A stretch of DNA of 64,000 nucleotides. It comes from Brevibacillus_D fluminis_A. GTDB taxonomy: Bacteria > Bacillota > Bacilli > Brevibacillales > Brevibacillaceae. How positions within the stretch are numbered: position 1 is the stretch's first letter; each line of letters starts with the position of its first letter. The stretch covers positions 5,636,001 through 5,700,000 of the forward strand of contig NZ_CM125436.1 of NCBI RefSeq assembly GCF_052072235.1, in the 5' to 3' direction. The translations under genes and the position numbers were made by a program. Under the pieces are notes generated by a model that saw only the letters and a list, made by a program, of their open reading frames with translations, did no database searches and was not told the DNA's origin. Of this stretch, positions 16,416 through 25,116 are shown in pieces.

Positions 16416-19400
16416 CTACATATTCCGCCGGTATTGGCCGCCAACCTCGTAAAGCGCTGCACTGATTTGCCCAAGGGACGCCACCTTCACCGTCTCCATC
16501 AGCTCGGCAAAAATGTTGCCGCCCGAAATCGCCGTCTGCTGCAAACGATGTAAGGCTTGCCCCGCGACGTCCCTGTGCTTCTCCTGGAAGGCACGCAGAT
16601 TGAGAATCTGCTGTTCCTTCTCCTCCTCGGAAGCACGCGCCAATTCGATCTCGTAATCGTCCTCGGAAGCGTTCGGATTCAGGAATGTGTTGACGCCGAT
16701 AATCGGCAGCTCGCCCGTATGCTTTTTCATCTCATAGTACATCGATTCATCCTGGATTTTGCCGCGTTGGTATTGCGTCTCCATGGCGCCGAGCACGCCG
16801 CCGCGGGAACCGAGACGCTCGAATTCCTGGAGAACGGCCTCTTCCACCAGATCGGTCAACTCTTCGATGATGAACGAGCCTTGCAGCGGGTTCTCGTTTT
16901 TCGCCAAACCGAGTTCCTTGTTGATGATCATCTGAATGGCCATTGCGCGACGTACGGAGTTTTCCGTCGGTGTCGTGATCGCCTCGTCATATGCGTTGGT
17001 GTGCAGCGAGTTGCAGTTGTCATAGATAGCGACCAGCGCTTGCAGCGTCGTACGGATATCGTTGAAGTCCATTTCCTGCGCATGCAAGGAACGTCCGGAC
17101 GTCTGGATATGGTACTTCAGCTTTTGGCTGCGCTCATTCGCCCCATATTTGTTTTTCAGCGTCGTTGCCCAAATACGGCGCGCGACGCGGCCGATCACGG
17201 TGTATTCCGGATCGAGTCCATTGGAGAAGAAGAATGACAGATTCGGCGCAAAATCATCGATATTCATGCCGCGGCTCAAGTAATACTCCAGGTACGTAAA
17301 TCCGTTCGCCAGCGTAAACGCCAGCTGTGTGATCGGGTTGGCGCCCGCCTCTGCGATATGGTAGCCGGAGATGGATACCGAGTAGTAGTTGCGCACTTTA
17401 TGGTCGATGAAATACTGCTGAATATCCCCCATCATCCGCAAAGCGAACTCCGTCGAGAAAATGCACGTATTTTGTCCCTGGTCTTCTTTCAAAATATCCG
17501 CCTGCACCGTGCCGCGAACGTTGGCGAGCGTGTACGCTTTGATTTGCGCAGCTTCCTCTTCGTTCGGCTGGCGTCCTTCCCTTGCCACAAACTTGTCGAT
17601 TTGCTGTTCGATCGCAGCATTCATGAACATCGCCAAAATTATCGGAGCCGGACCATTGATGGTCATGGACACAGACGTGCTCGGCGCACACAGATCAAAG
17701 CCCGCGTACAGCTTCTTCATATCATCAAGCGTGCAAACGCTGACGCCGCTCGTACCGATCTTGCCGTAAATGTCCGGGCGATAGTCAGGGTCCTCCCCGT
17801 ACAAGGTAACGCTGTCGAATGCCGTGCTGAGTCGCTTCGCCTCGTCGTTTTGCGACAGGAAGTGGAAGCGGCGATTCGTTCTCTCCGGTGTCCCCTCGCC
17901 CGCGAACTGGCGTTTCGGGTCCTCGCCTTCCCGCTTGAACGGAAACACGCCTGCCGTATACGGGAACTCGCCCGGCACGTTTTCGCGCAGCAGCCACTTC
18001 AAAATTTCGCCCCAATCGACAAACTGCGGAACGCTAACTTTCGGAATCCGCGTGCCGGACAAGGAGGTGGTAAACAGCTTGGTGACCAGTTCCTTATCGC
18101 GCACCTTCGTAACCAGCTGATCTTGTTGATAGGCAGCCTTTTGCGCCGGCCACTTGGCAAGCAGCTTGCGGCATTCGGGATGAAGCTGCTCTTCGAAATG
18201 GCTGATCTGCTGGTCAAGCAAGGCCACAAGCTCACCGGACAACGCCTCGCCGGAAGCGAGCAGCGTCTCTTTCGCGCCGTGAAGCTGGAACAGCTTGCGC
18301 GCCAGACCCGATTGCTGCTCGACAAACGCGCCGTAATCGCGCACGGTTTGGGCAATTTCCTGCAAGTAGTTCACACGGTCGGCTGGAATCAGCGATTTTT
18401 TGTAGATTTCCACCGGTGTGATGTCGAGCGAAGAGACGTCCCAATCGACACCCGTTTTCCGAACGAGCGCTCGCATGGCGGCCGCAAAAAAGACATTCGT
18501 GCCCGCATCGTTGAACTGGCTGGCAATCGTGCCGTAGACAGGAATTTCTTCATCCGCAAGCTCAAAGGCATTGTGGTTGCGGCGGTACTGCTTGCGAACC
18601 TCGCGCAGCGCATCCTCCGACCCTTTGCGGTCAAACTTGTTGATCGCGATCAAATCGGCAAAATCAAGCATGTCGATCTTCTCCAGCTGGGACGGCGCAC
18701 CGAACTCGGACGTCATGACATACACGGAGACGTCGCAGACATCGGTGATTTGCGCATCACCTTGGCCAATCCCGCTCGTTTCCACAATAATCAGATCAAA
18801 ATCCGCAGCTTTTGCCACCTTAATCGCATCGGTTACCGCAGCCGACAGCTCCGAGCCCGATTTGCGCGTTGCCAACGAACGCATGTAAACGCGCGGGCTG
18901 TTGATCGCGTTCATGCGAATCCGGTCGCCCAGCAGCGCGCCGCCTGTCTTTTGCTTGGATGGGTCGACGGAAAGGATCGCGATCGTTTTGTCTTTATATT
19001 GATAAAGGAAACGCCGTACCAGTTCATCTGTCAGCGAGCTTTTTCCCGCGCCGCCCGTACCGGTAATCCCCATCACAGGAATGGTTCTGCCTGAATCCGT
19101 CGCGAGCTTCTCTTCCACTTCCGCGAAAGCGCCCGGGTTGCTCACGGCATATTCCGCTACGGAAATCAGGCGGGCCACCGCGTCGTGCTTTTGCTCCTTG
19201 ACAAGCTCGCACTCGTTTTGCAGCTGCTTGACCGTTGGGAAATCGGTCTGGCGCAGCATGTCGTCGATCATTCCTTGCAAGCCAAGCTTGCGCCCATCGT
19301 CAGGCGAATAAATTTTGGCTACCCCGTACTCTTCCAGCTCGCGGATTTCGCGGGGGACGATGACGCCGCCCCCGCCGCCAAATACGCGAATATGCCCGGC

Positions 19401-19670
19401 CCCGCGCTCGCGAAGCAGGTCGATCATATATTTGAAATACTCCACATGTCCGCCTTGATACGAGCTGATGGCAATTCCTTGCACATCTTCCTGGATCGCG
19501 GCCGTTACCACCTCGTCGACGGAACGGTTATGGCCGAGGTGAATCACCTCAGCGCCGGACGATTGCAGGATTCTCCGCATGATGTTGATTGAGGCGTCAT
19601 GCCCGTCATAGAGGCTGGCAGCCGTCACAAATCTGATTTTATTGACAGGACGATAGCTTTGCGTTTCCAT
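16416..19670 (-). CDS. icmF: Fused isobutyryl-CoA mutase IcmF
   Basis: Adenosylcobalamin-dependent enzyme interconverting isobutyryl-CoA and n-butyryl-CoA. The 1084-residue chain has, in order, a B12-binding domain (SLYDGHDASINIMRR, HLGHNRSVDEVV, GGGGVIVPREI), a MeaI-type G-protein chaperone domain with P-loop GITGTGGAGKSS at about residue 200 and INKFDRKGSEDAL, and the mutase TIM barrel (DMKKLYAGFDLCAPSTSVSMTINGPAPI; longest piece quoted: PSTSVSMTINGPAPI). This three-part order is unique to IcmF. It lies downstream of a TetR gene and acyl-CoA dehydrogenases, linking valine or branched-chain acyl-CoA catabolism to beta-oxidation. Confidence 0.95.
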   Translation of the reverse strand: METQSYRPVNKIRFVTAASLYDGHDASINIMRRILQSSGAEVIHLGHNRSVDEVVTAAIQEDVQGIAISSYQGGHVEYFKYMIDLLRERGAGHIRVFGGGGGVIVPREIRELEEYGVAKIYSPDDGRKLGLQGMIDDMLRQTDFPTVKQLQNECELVKEQKHDAVARLISVAEYAVSNPGAFAEVEEKLATDSGRTIPVMGITGTGGAGKSSLTDELVRRFLYQYKDKTIAILSVDPSKQKTGGALLGDRIRMNAINSPRVYMRSLATRKSGSELSAAVTDAIKVAKAADFDLIIVETSGIGQGDAQITDVCDVSVYVMTSEFGAPSQLEKIDMLDFADLIAINKFDRKGSEDALREVRKQYRRNHNAFELADEEIPVYGTIASQFNDAGTNVFFAAAMRALVRKTGVDWDVSSLDITPVEIYKKSLIPADRVNYLQEIAQTVRDYGAFVEQQSGLARKLFQLHGAKETLLASGEALSGELVALLDQQISHFEEQLHPECRKLLAKWPAQKAAYQQDQLVTKVRDKELVTKLFTTSLSGTRIPKVSVPQFVDWGEILKWLLRENVPGEFPYTAGVFPFKREGEDPKRQFAGEGTPERTNRRFHFLSQNDEAKRLSTAFDSVTLYGEDPDYRPDIYGKIGTSGVSVCTLDDMKKLYAGFDLCAPSTSVSMTINGPAPIILAMFMNAAIEQQIDKFVAREGRQPNEEEAAQIKAYTLANVRGTVQADILKEDQGQNTCIFSTEFALRMMGDIQQYFIDHKVRNYYSVSISGYHIAEAGANPITQLAFTLANGFTYLEYYLSRGMNIDDFAPNLSFFFSNGLDPEYTVIGRVARRIWATTLKNKYGANERSQKLKYHIQTSGRSLHAQEMDFNDIRTTLQALVAIYDNCNSLHTNAYDEAITTPTENSVRRAMAIQMIINKELGLAKNENPLQGSFIIEELTDLVEEAVLQEFERLGSRGGVLGAMETQYQRGKIQDESMYYEMKKHTGELPIIGVNTFLNPNASEDDYEIELARASEEEKEQQILNLRAFQEKHRDVAGQALHRLQQTAISGGNIFAELMETVKVASLGQISAALYEVGGQYRRNM

Positions 19671-19728
19671 CGCAGTTTCCCCTCGCTTCTCTCAATTGCT
19701 CTTTGTTGACGGCGCACAGTTGTGTAAG

Positions 19729-20361
19729 CTATTTCTCGCTGCTCATTTCGCCTAATAAAAGCGCCGTTTGCTTCTCGATGAATTCATCCAACGAATAATG
19801 CTTGTGCAGAGCCCAGCGGCGGAATACCCACATTTCCCCCAGCACCATGATGTTGTCAGCCATCAGCTTGACATGCTTCTCATCGATATGGATCGAGCTG
19901 TCGGCAATTCCTTTCCGCAAAATCTCCTCGAAAATCCCGCTGATCGCTTCCTCGCGTCCGAGAACGTAGCGCAGCGTTTCCTTCGGCAGCGATTTGGCTT
20001 CCTGATAAATCAAAAGCACGCGATCGCTCATTTGATCCATCACGCGGAAAAAGCTGCGCAGCGCCAGCTTCAAAATTTTCATCCCGCTGCCATTGAAGTT
20101 GATCGCCTCGCGCAGACGATTTTCCACCTCGGCATGGATCGCGTCGCACACAAGGTACAGCACATCTTCCTTGGACTCGATGTATTCGTACAGCGTCCCG
20201 ATGCTAAAGCCCGAAGCGCGGGCGATCTCACGGGTCGTTGTTTTGTAAAAGCCTTTATGGATGAAAAGGTCGACAGCTGCCTCGATAATCTGCTCGCGAC
20301 GCTTTTCAATGAGTTTCGGGTCCTTCACCAAAGAAGGGATCGTTTTCTTACGTTCTGACAC
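19729..20361 (-). CDS. TetR-family regulator of the acyl-CoA cluster
   Basis: A 210-residue repressor with N-terminal HTH (IIEAAVDLFIHKGFYKTTTR, REIARASGFSIGTLYEYIES) and an all-helical ligand domain. It is not the B. subtilis FadR sequence type. The frame is open to 20427, but GTG at 20361 has AAAGGTGG seven bases upstream and is the best start. An imperfect palindrome, CTGACTGAGCGTTTGGTCAG, lies immediately upstream (20381-20400), and related sequences sit at the thiolase and fadF promoters. It probably represses itself, the acyl-CoA operon and fadF; an acyl-CoA ligand is the likely inducer (inference). Confidence 0.88.
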   Translation of the reverse strand: MSERKKTIPSLVKDPKLIEKRREQIIEAAVDLFIHKGFYKTTTREIARASGFSIGTLYEYIESKEDVLYLVCDAIHAEVENRLREAINFNGSGMKILKLALRSFFRVMDQMSDRVLLIYQEAKSLPKETLRYVLGREEAISGIFEEILRKGIADSSIHIDEKHVKLMADNIMVLGEMWVFRRWALHKHYSLDEFIEKQTALLLGEMSSEK

Positions 20362-20380
20362 AATGGGCCCACCTTTCATA

Positions 20381-20400
20381 CTGACTGAGCGTTTGGTCAG
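20381..20400. promoter_or_regulatory. Operator-like palindrome before the TetR gene
   Basis: CTGAC and GTCAG flank a 10-base centre, 20 bases upstream of the tetR GTG. It shares 15 of 20 positions with the site at 27303-27322. Likely an autoregulatory operator. Confidence 0.5.
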
Positions 20401-20499
20401 AAATTTTAAAATAGTGCGACCAATCACTCTCGCTTCCTATCATTATACGATGAGTGGAAAGGAAGCCACAATCCCCATTCTTGTTTTCGGGGTGGAATT

Positions 20500-20532
20500 G
20501 GTGGCATGCCTTTCCCCGATCGGCATGCCACC
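20500..20532. repeat. Perfect 11-bp inverted repeat after acyl-CoA dehydrogenase
   Basis: GGTGGCATGCC and GGCATGCCACC are separated by 11 bases, directly after the stop codon at 20542. There is no T-run on the minus strand, so it is more likely an mRNA-stabilising or pausing structure than a complete intrinsic terminator. Confidence 0.6.
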
Positions 20533-20541
20533 GTCCGCCAG

Positions 20542-21684
20542 CTACTCTTTGAGCAGCATATTGCTGATGACGACGCGCTGTATTTCGTTCGTACCTTCGT
20601 AAATTTGCGTAATTTTGGCATCGCGCATGAAGCGCTCGACCGGATAATCGCGGGTATAGCCGTAGCCGCCAAACACTTGCACCGCTTCGGTCGTAACTTC
20701 CATCGCGGTGTCGCCGGCGAACACTTTGGAAATCGCCGAAGCTTTGCCATAAGGGAGTCCTTGGTCTTCCAGCCATGCCGCTTGGTAGGTCAGCAGGCGG
20801 GCCGCTTCGATCTTGGTCGCCATGTCAGCCAGCTTGAACTGGATCGCTTGCAGCGCACTGATCGGTTTGCCGAACTGCACGCGCTCCTTGGCGTAGTTGA
20901 GCGCAGCCTCATAAGCTCCCTGCGCAATCCCCAACGCCTGGGCAGCGATTCCGTTGCGGCCGCCGTCAAGCGTCATCATGGCGATCTTGAAGCCTTGGCC
21001 TTCTTCGCCGAGCAAGTTTTCTTTCGGCACGCGCACATTGTCAAAATGAACGGCCAGCGTCAAGGAAGAGCGAATCCCCAGCTTCTTCTCCTTTTTCCCC
21101 ATCGTGAACCCGGGCATGCCTTTCTCCACGATGAAGGCGCTGATGCCTTTATGCTTCGCTGCCGGATCGGTAACGGCGAAGACAATGTACGTTTCCGCCT
21201 CTCCGGCATTGGTGATGAAAATTTTGCTGCCGTTTAAAATGTAATCGTCTCCGTCCTTCACCGCTGTGGTACGCATTCCTGCGGAGTCGGAACCGGAGCC
21301 TGGCTCTGTCAGGCAATACGCCCCCATTTTTTTGCCTTCCGCCAGCGGGCGCAGAAATTTTTGCTTCTGCTCCTCCGTACCGAACTTATAGATCGGCCAG
21401 CTTGCCAGCGAGACATGAGCCGAAAGCGTGACCCCGATCGAGGCGTCGACGCGGGACAGCTCTTCTACCGCGATCACGTAGCTTTGGTAGTCGGCGCCTG
21501 CACCGCCGTACTCCTCCGGCCATGGAATGCCGGTCAAGCCCAGCTCCGCCATCTGCTCAAAAATGTCGCGGTCAAACCGCTCTTCCTCATCGCGCTCCGT
21601 CGCGGTCGGCGCCACCTGGTTTTCCGAGAACTCCCGAACCATTTTGCGAATCATTTCTTGCTCTTCTGTTAAACGAAAATCCAT
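20542..21684 (-). CDS. Acyl-CoA dehydrogenase
   Basis: FAD enzyme introducing the alpha-beta double bond in acyl-CoA, passing electrons to ETF. The 380-residue product starts MDFRLTEEQEMIRKMVREF; it has AYCLTEPGSGSDS and FITNAGEA (FAD contacts), and the catalytic glutamate region YGGYGYTRDYPVERFMRDAKI and QIYEGTNEIQR. These are typical of short-chain/butyryl-CoA dehydrogenases. It is 30 bases after a close paralog in the same operon; the two probably differ in chain length or branching preference. Confidence 0.93.
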   Translation of the reverse strand: MDFRLTEEQEMIRKMVREFSENQVAPTATERDEEERFDRDIFEQMAELGLTGIPWPEEYGGAGADYQSYVIAVEELSRVDASIGVTLSAHVSLASWPIYKFGTEEQKQKFLRPLAEGKKMGAYCLTEPGSGSDSAGMRTTAVKDGDDYILNGSKIFITNAGEAETYIVFAVTDPAAKHKGISAFIVEKGMPGFTMGKKEKKLGIRSSLTLAVHFDNVRVPKENLLGEEGQGFKIAMMTLDGGRNGIAAQALGIAQGAYEAALNYAKERVQFGKPISALQAIQFKLADMATKIEAARLLTYQAAWLEDQGLPYGKASAISKVFAGDTAMEVTTEAVQVFGGYGYTRDYPVERFMRDAKITQIYEGTNEIQRVVISNMLLKE

Positions 21685-21714
21685 GCCGGTCTCCCCCTCA
21701 TGTATCCTTTTGTG

Positions 21715-22854
21715 TTAGGAAAGCAGATGTTTTGCAATTACGAGACGCTGTATTTCGTTGGTTCCTTCATAAATTTGGGTGACCTTGGCATCGCGGAACA
21801 GCCGCTCCACCGGATATTCCCGGGTATAGCCGTAGCCGCCGTAAACCTGCACCGCTTCCGTCGCCGTTTTCATCGCTGTGTCAGAAGCAAACCGCTTCGC
21901 CATCGCTGCTTCCTGCCCGCATGGCAGGCCCTCGCTTTGCAGCCAGGCTGCGCGGTAGACTAACAAGCGCGCGGCTTCGACCTCTGCTGCCATGTCAGCC
22001 AGCTTGAAGCCGATTGCCTGATGGGATGCGATCGGTTTGCCGAATTGCTTCCGCTCTTTCGCATAGCTCGTCGCCAGTTCGAAAGCTGCCTCCGCGATTC
22101 CAAGCGCTTGCGCCGCAATCCCGATACGCCCCCGATCCAGGTTGGCCAGTGCAATTTTGAATCCTTCGCCTTCTTCTCCCAAACGATTGGCAGCAGGAAC
22201 ACGCGCCTGATCAAAGATCAATTCCGTCGTGCTGGAACCATACAGTCCCATCTTCTTTTCCTTTTTGCCGATCGAAAAACCTGGTGTTCCTTTTTCTACG
22301 ATAAAGGCGGAGATTCCTTTCGTTCCGGCAGACGGGTCGGTAACGGCAAACGTAATGTAAATGTCAGCCTCGCCGCCGTTGGTAATAAACACCTTGCTGC
22401 CGTTTAAAACGTACTCATCTCCCTGCCGGACGGCTGATGTGCGGATTCTGCTCGCATCCGAACCCGCCCCAGGCTCTGTCAAAGCGAATGCGCCGAGAAA
22501 CTGACCGGAAGCCAGCTTGGGGAGGTACGTCCGCTTCTGCTCGTCCGTGCCGAAATACAGAATCGGGTTGGTTCCTACCGATGTATGAACCGATAGAATG
22601 ACCCCGACAGTCGCGCTCACTTTGGAGATTTCATGAATGGCGAGAATGTATGAGGTGAAATCGGCCCCGACTCCTCCCCACTCTTCCGGAATCGGTATGC
22701 CCATCAAACCGGCTTCTCCCATTTTCTTGATCAGATGGCGTGGAAACTGCTCGGTCTCCTCCATCGTCGCGACAAAAGGCGCAATCTCTTTTCTGGCAAA
22801 ATCCTGAACCATTTTGCGCATCATCAATTGTTCTTCGGTCATGTGCAGATTCAT
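21715..22854 (-). CDS. Acyl-CoA dehydrogenase (second paralog)
   Basis: A 379-residue paralog of the downstream gene, starting MNLHMTEEQLMMRKMVQDF, with AFALTEPGAGSDAS, FITNGGEADIYI and YGGYGYTREYPVERLFRDAKV followed by QIYEGTNEIQRLVIA. The two copies align along their full length by eye and probably arose by tandem duplication. Position after hbd and thl suggests a beta-oxidation or butyryl-CoA module feeding electrons through ETF to FadF, encoded next to it. Confidence 0.93.
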   Translation of the reverse strand: MNLHMTEEQLMMRKMVQDFARKEIAPFVATMEETEQFPRHLIKKMGEAGLMGIPIPEEWGGVGADFTSYILAIHEISKVSATVGVILSVHTSVGTNPILYFGTDEQKRTYLPKLASGQFLGAFALTEPGAGSDASRIRTSAVRQGDEYVLNGSKVFITNGGEADIYITFAVTDPSAGTKGISAFIVEKGTPGFSIGKKEKKMGLYGSSTTELIFDQARVPAANRLGEEGEGFKIALANLDRGRIGIAAQALGIAEAAFELATSYAKERKQFGKPIASHQAIGFKLADMAAEVEAARLLVYRAAWLQSEGLPCGQEAAMAKRFASDTAMKTATEAVQVYGGYGYTREYPVERLFRDAKVTQIYEGTNEIQRLVIAKHLLS

Positions 22855-22910
22855 CGCTGCCCTACCCCTCCAAGCTTTTTCTTCCGTTCAATTTGATTCG
22901 CGTAAAAAGC

Positions 22911-23762
22911 CTATTCGTATGAATAGAAGCCGCGGCCTGTTTTGCGGCCTAACCAGCCTGCTTTCACATATTTTCGCAGCAGAGGGCACGGTCTGTATTT
23001 CGAATCGCCCAATCCCTCATGCAGCACTTCCATGATATAGAGGCATGTGTCCAAACCGATGAAATCAGCCAACGTCAGCGGGCCCATCGGATGGTTCATC
23101 CCCATCTTCATGATGTCGTCGATCGCCTCAGGCGTTGCGACACCCTCGTACACGCAATAGATCGCTTCATTGATCATCGGCATCAAGATCCGGTTGGAGA
23201 TGAAGCCGGGGAAATCATTAACTGTGACCGGTACCTTGCCCATTTTTCGGGAAAGGTCTTCGACAAGCTGGTACACCTCGTCCGCCGTTTGCAAGCCGCG
23301 AATAACCTCGACCAGCTTCATGACAGGCACCGGGTTCATGAAATGCATGCCGATGACTTTTTCCGGTCGCTTGGTGACCGCTGCAATCTCGGTAATCGGC
23401 AAGGAAGACGTGTTGCTCGCCAGCACGGTATGCGGCGGGCACACTTCATCAAGCGTTTTGAAAATCTCGGTCTTGACCGCCATATTTTCCGTCACGGCTT
23501 CGACGACGAAATCAGCCGCCGCGCCGTTTGCCAAATCCGTCGACAAGCGGATGCGCGATAGTGTCGCGGCTTTTTCTTCTTCGCTCAATTTGCCCTTCTC
23601 CACATTGCGTGTCAGGTTTTTGGTGATCGTTGCGAGCCCGCGCTCCACGAATTCCTGTTTCACATCGTGCAAGATCACATCGAGACCTGCCTGTGCGGCT
23701 ACTTGTGCGATGCCGCTGCCCATCTGGCCGGCACCGATTACCATGAATGTTTGTACGTTCAT
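22911..23762 (-). CDS. hbd: 3-hydroxybutyryl-CoA dehydrogenase
   Basis: NAD(P)-dependent oxidation of 3-hydroxyacyl-CoA to 3-ketoacyl-CoA. The 283-residue protein starts MNVQTFMVIGAGQMGSGIAQ (Rossmann GxGxxG), has SNTSSLPITEIA, the catalytic histidine region GMHFMNPVPVMKLVEVI, and NDFPGFISNRILMPMINEAI. AGAGGGGG precedes the ATG, only four bases after the thiolase stop, so it is cotranscribed with the thiolase. Confidence 0.95.
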   Translation of the reverse strand: MNVQTFMVIGAGQMGSGIAQVAAQAGLDVILHDVKQEFVERGLATITKNLTRNVEKGKLSEEEKAATLSRIRLSTDLANGAAADFVVEAVTENMAVKTEIFKTLDEVCPPHTVLASNTSSLPITEIAAVTKRPEKVIGMHFMNPVPVMKLVEVIRGLQTADEVYQLVEDLSRKMGKVPVTVNDFPGFISNRILMPMINEAIYCVYEGVATPEAIDDIMKMGMNHPMGPLTLADFIGLDTCLYIMEVLHEGLGDSKYRPCPLLRKYVKAGWLGRKTGRGFYSYE

Positions 23763-23766
23763 TTGA

Positions 23767-24951
23767 TTACGCCCCCTCTACCTGTAAAAGAATCGCATCT
23801 CCCTGTGCGGCCCCGCTGCAAATCGCTGCGATACCGAGTCCGCCGCCCCTGCGTCGCAATTCATAAATCAAGCTCATCACGATGCGGGCTCCGCTGGCCC
23901 CGATCGGATGACCGAGCGCAATCGCACCGCCGTTCACGTTCACTTTATTTTCATCCCAACCGACAATCTGCCCGCTCGTCAGCACGACAGCGGCAAACGC
24001 TTCGTTCACCTCGAACAGATCGATCTGCGCAAGCGACACGCCGGTTTTTGCCAAAAGCTTCTGAATCGCCAAACCGGGCGTCGTTGCGATATACGGTGCC
24101 TCTGCCCCTGCCTGGGCGTGGCCGAGGATCGTAGCCAACGGCTTTACGCCAAGCTCGGACGCTTTGCTGTCCGACATGAGCACCAGCGCTGCCGCACCGT
24201 CGTTGATGCCAGGTGCGTTGCCGGCTGTTATCGTTCCATCCTTTTTATAAACTGGGGGAAGCTTGGCGAGTCCTTCCGGCGTCGTTTCCGGACGCGGCGC
24301 CTCATCCGTGCTGACCAGCAGCGGATCGCCTTTTCGCTGCGGTACCGGAACCGGCACGATCTCTTCCGCCAGTTTGCCGGACGCGATCGCCTGCGCTGTA
24401 CGCTGCTGGCTTATGTACGCCCAGCGGTCCTGCTCTTCGCGGGTGATGCCGTACTCTGCGGCAACATTGCTGCCGTGAACCGCCATCGGCACCGAGTCAA
24501 ACGGGCACGTCAAGCCATCGTGCATCATCAGGTCCGTCACGGCCGAGTCTCCCATCCGCAGACCGTAACGCGCTTGCGGCAGAGCATACGGCGCATTGCT
24601 CATGCTTTCCATTCCGCCCGCCACGATGATGTGGGCATCGCCTGCACGGATAATCTGGTCCGCCATGGTGACAGCGCGCATTCCGGATGCGCATACTTTG
24701 TTGATCGTTTCAGAGGCGACGTCCCACGCCAATCCCGCTTTGCGAGCCGCTTGCCGGGAAGGAATTTGGCCTGCTCCTGCCTGAACGACCATCCCCATGA
24801 TGACTTCTTCCACCTGATCACCAGCCACGCCAGCGCGATTCAGCGCTTCTTTGATCGCGATCGCCCCCAGGTCGACTGCAGGAATATCCTTCAAGGAACC
24901 GCCCAATTTGCCGATCGGTGTACGCGCCGCGCCGACAATTACCGTTTTCAT
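23767..24951 (-). CDS. Acetyl-CoA C-acetyltransferase (thiolase)
   Basis: Thiolytic cleavage or condensation of acyl-CoA units. The 394-residue protein starts MKTVIVGAARTPIGKLGGSL; active-site cysteine in NKVCASGMRA, histidine in GGAIALGHPIGASGARI and the second cysteine in CSGAAQGDA are all present. The frame continues to 25008, but the ATG at 24951 gives the family start. First gene of the thl-hbd-acd-acd operon, with promoter and operator-like site at 25019-25048. Confidence 0.95.
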   Translation of the reverse strand: MKTVIVGAARTPIGKLGGSLKDIPAVDLGAIAIKEALNRAGVAGDQVEEVIMGMVVQAGAGQIPSRQAARKAGLAWDVASETINKVCASGMRAVTMADQIIRAGDAHIIVAGGMESMSNAPYALPQARYGLRMGDSAVTDLMMHDGLTCPFDSVPMAVHGSNVAAEYGITREEQDRWAYISQQRTAQAIASGKLAEEIVPVPVPQRKGDPLLVSTDEAPRPETTPEGLAKLPPVYKKDGTITAGNAPGINDGAAALVLMSDSKASELGVKPLATILGHAQAGAEAPYIATTPGLAIQKLLAKTGVSLAQIDLFEVNEAFAAVVLTSGQIVGWDENKVNVNGGAIALGHPIGASGARIVMSLIYELRRRGGGLGIAAICSGAAQGDAILLQVEGA

Positions 24952-25018
24952 CTCGCTTCCACTCCCCTCACAGATAGCTTGCCGTTTGAAAGTAAGAACA
25001 TTCCGCAATCAATGCTAT

Positions 25019-25048
25019 ATTATACCATCTGATCGATCGCTCGCTCAA
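25019..25048 (-). promoter_or_regulatory. Thiolase operon promoter with operator-like overlap
   Basis: Minus strand TTGAGC (25048-25043), 18 bases, TATAAT (25024-25019). The plus-strand sequence CTGATCGATCGCTCGCTCAA (25029-25048) covers -35 and spacer and matches the fadF site at 15 of 20 positions, so binding there would block polymerase. Confidence 0.55.
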
Positions 25049-25065
25049 TTGAATTGCGAAAGCAG

Positions 25066-25088
25066 GGGAAGCGAAATGCTCGCTTCCC
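25066..25088 (-). terminator. Hairpin downstream of fadF
   Basis: GGGAAGCGA pairs with TCGCTTCCC around a five-base loop 28 bases after the fadF stop. The following minus-strand sequence CTGCTTTCG is only weakly T-rich, so termination may be partial. Confidence 0.5.
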
Positions 25089-25116
25089 TCACCCGCCTGT
25101 TTGCTATGAATCCCGC

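Noticed and set aside
17358..19094. A 578-codon plus-strand frame antisense to icmF
   Set aside because: Shadow of a certain gene, with no SD or domains.
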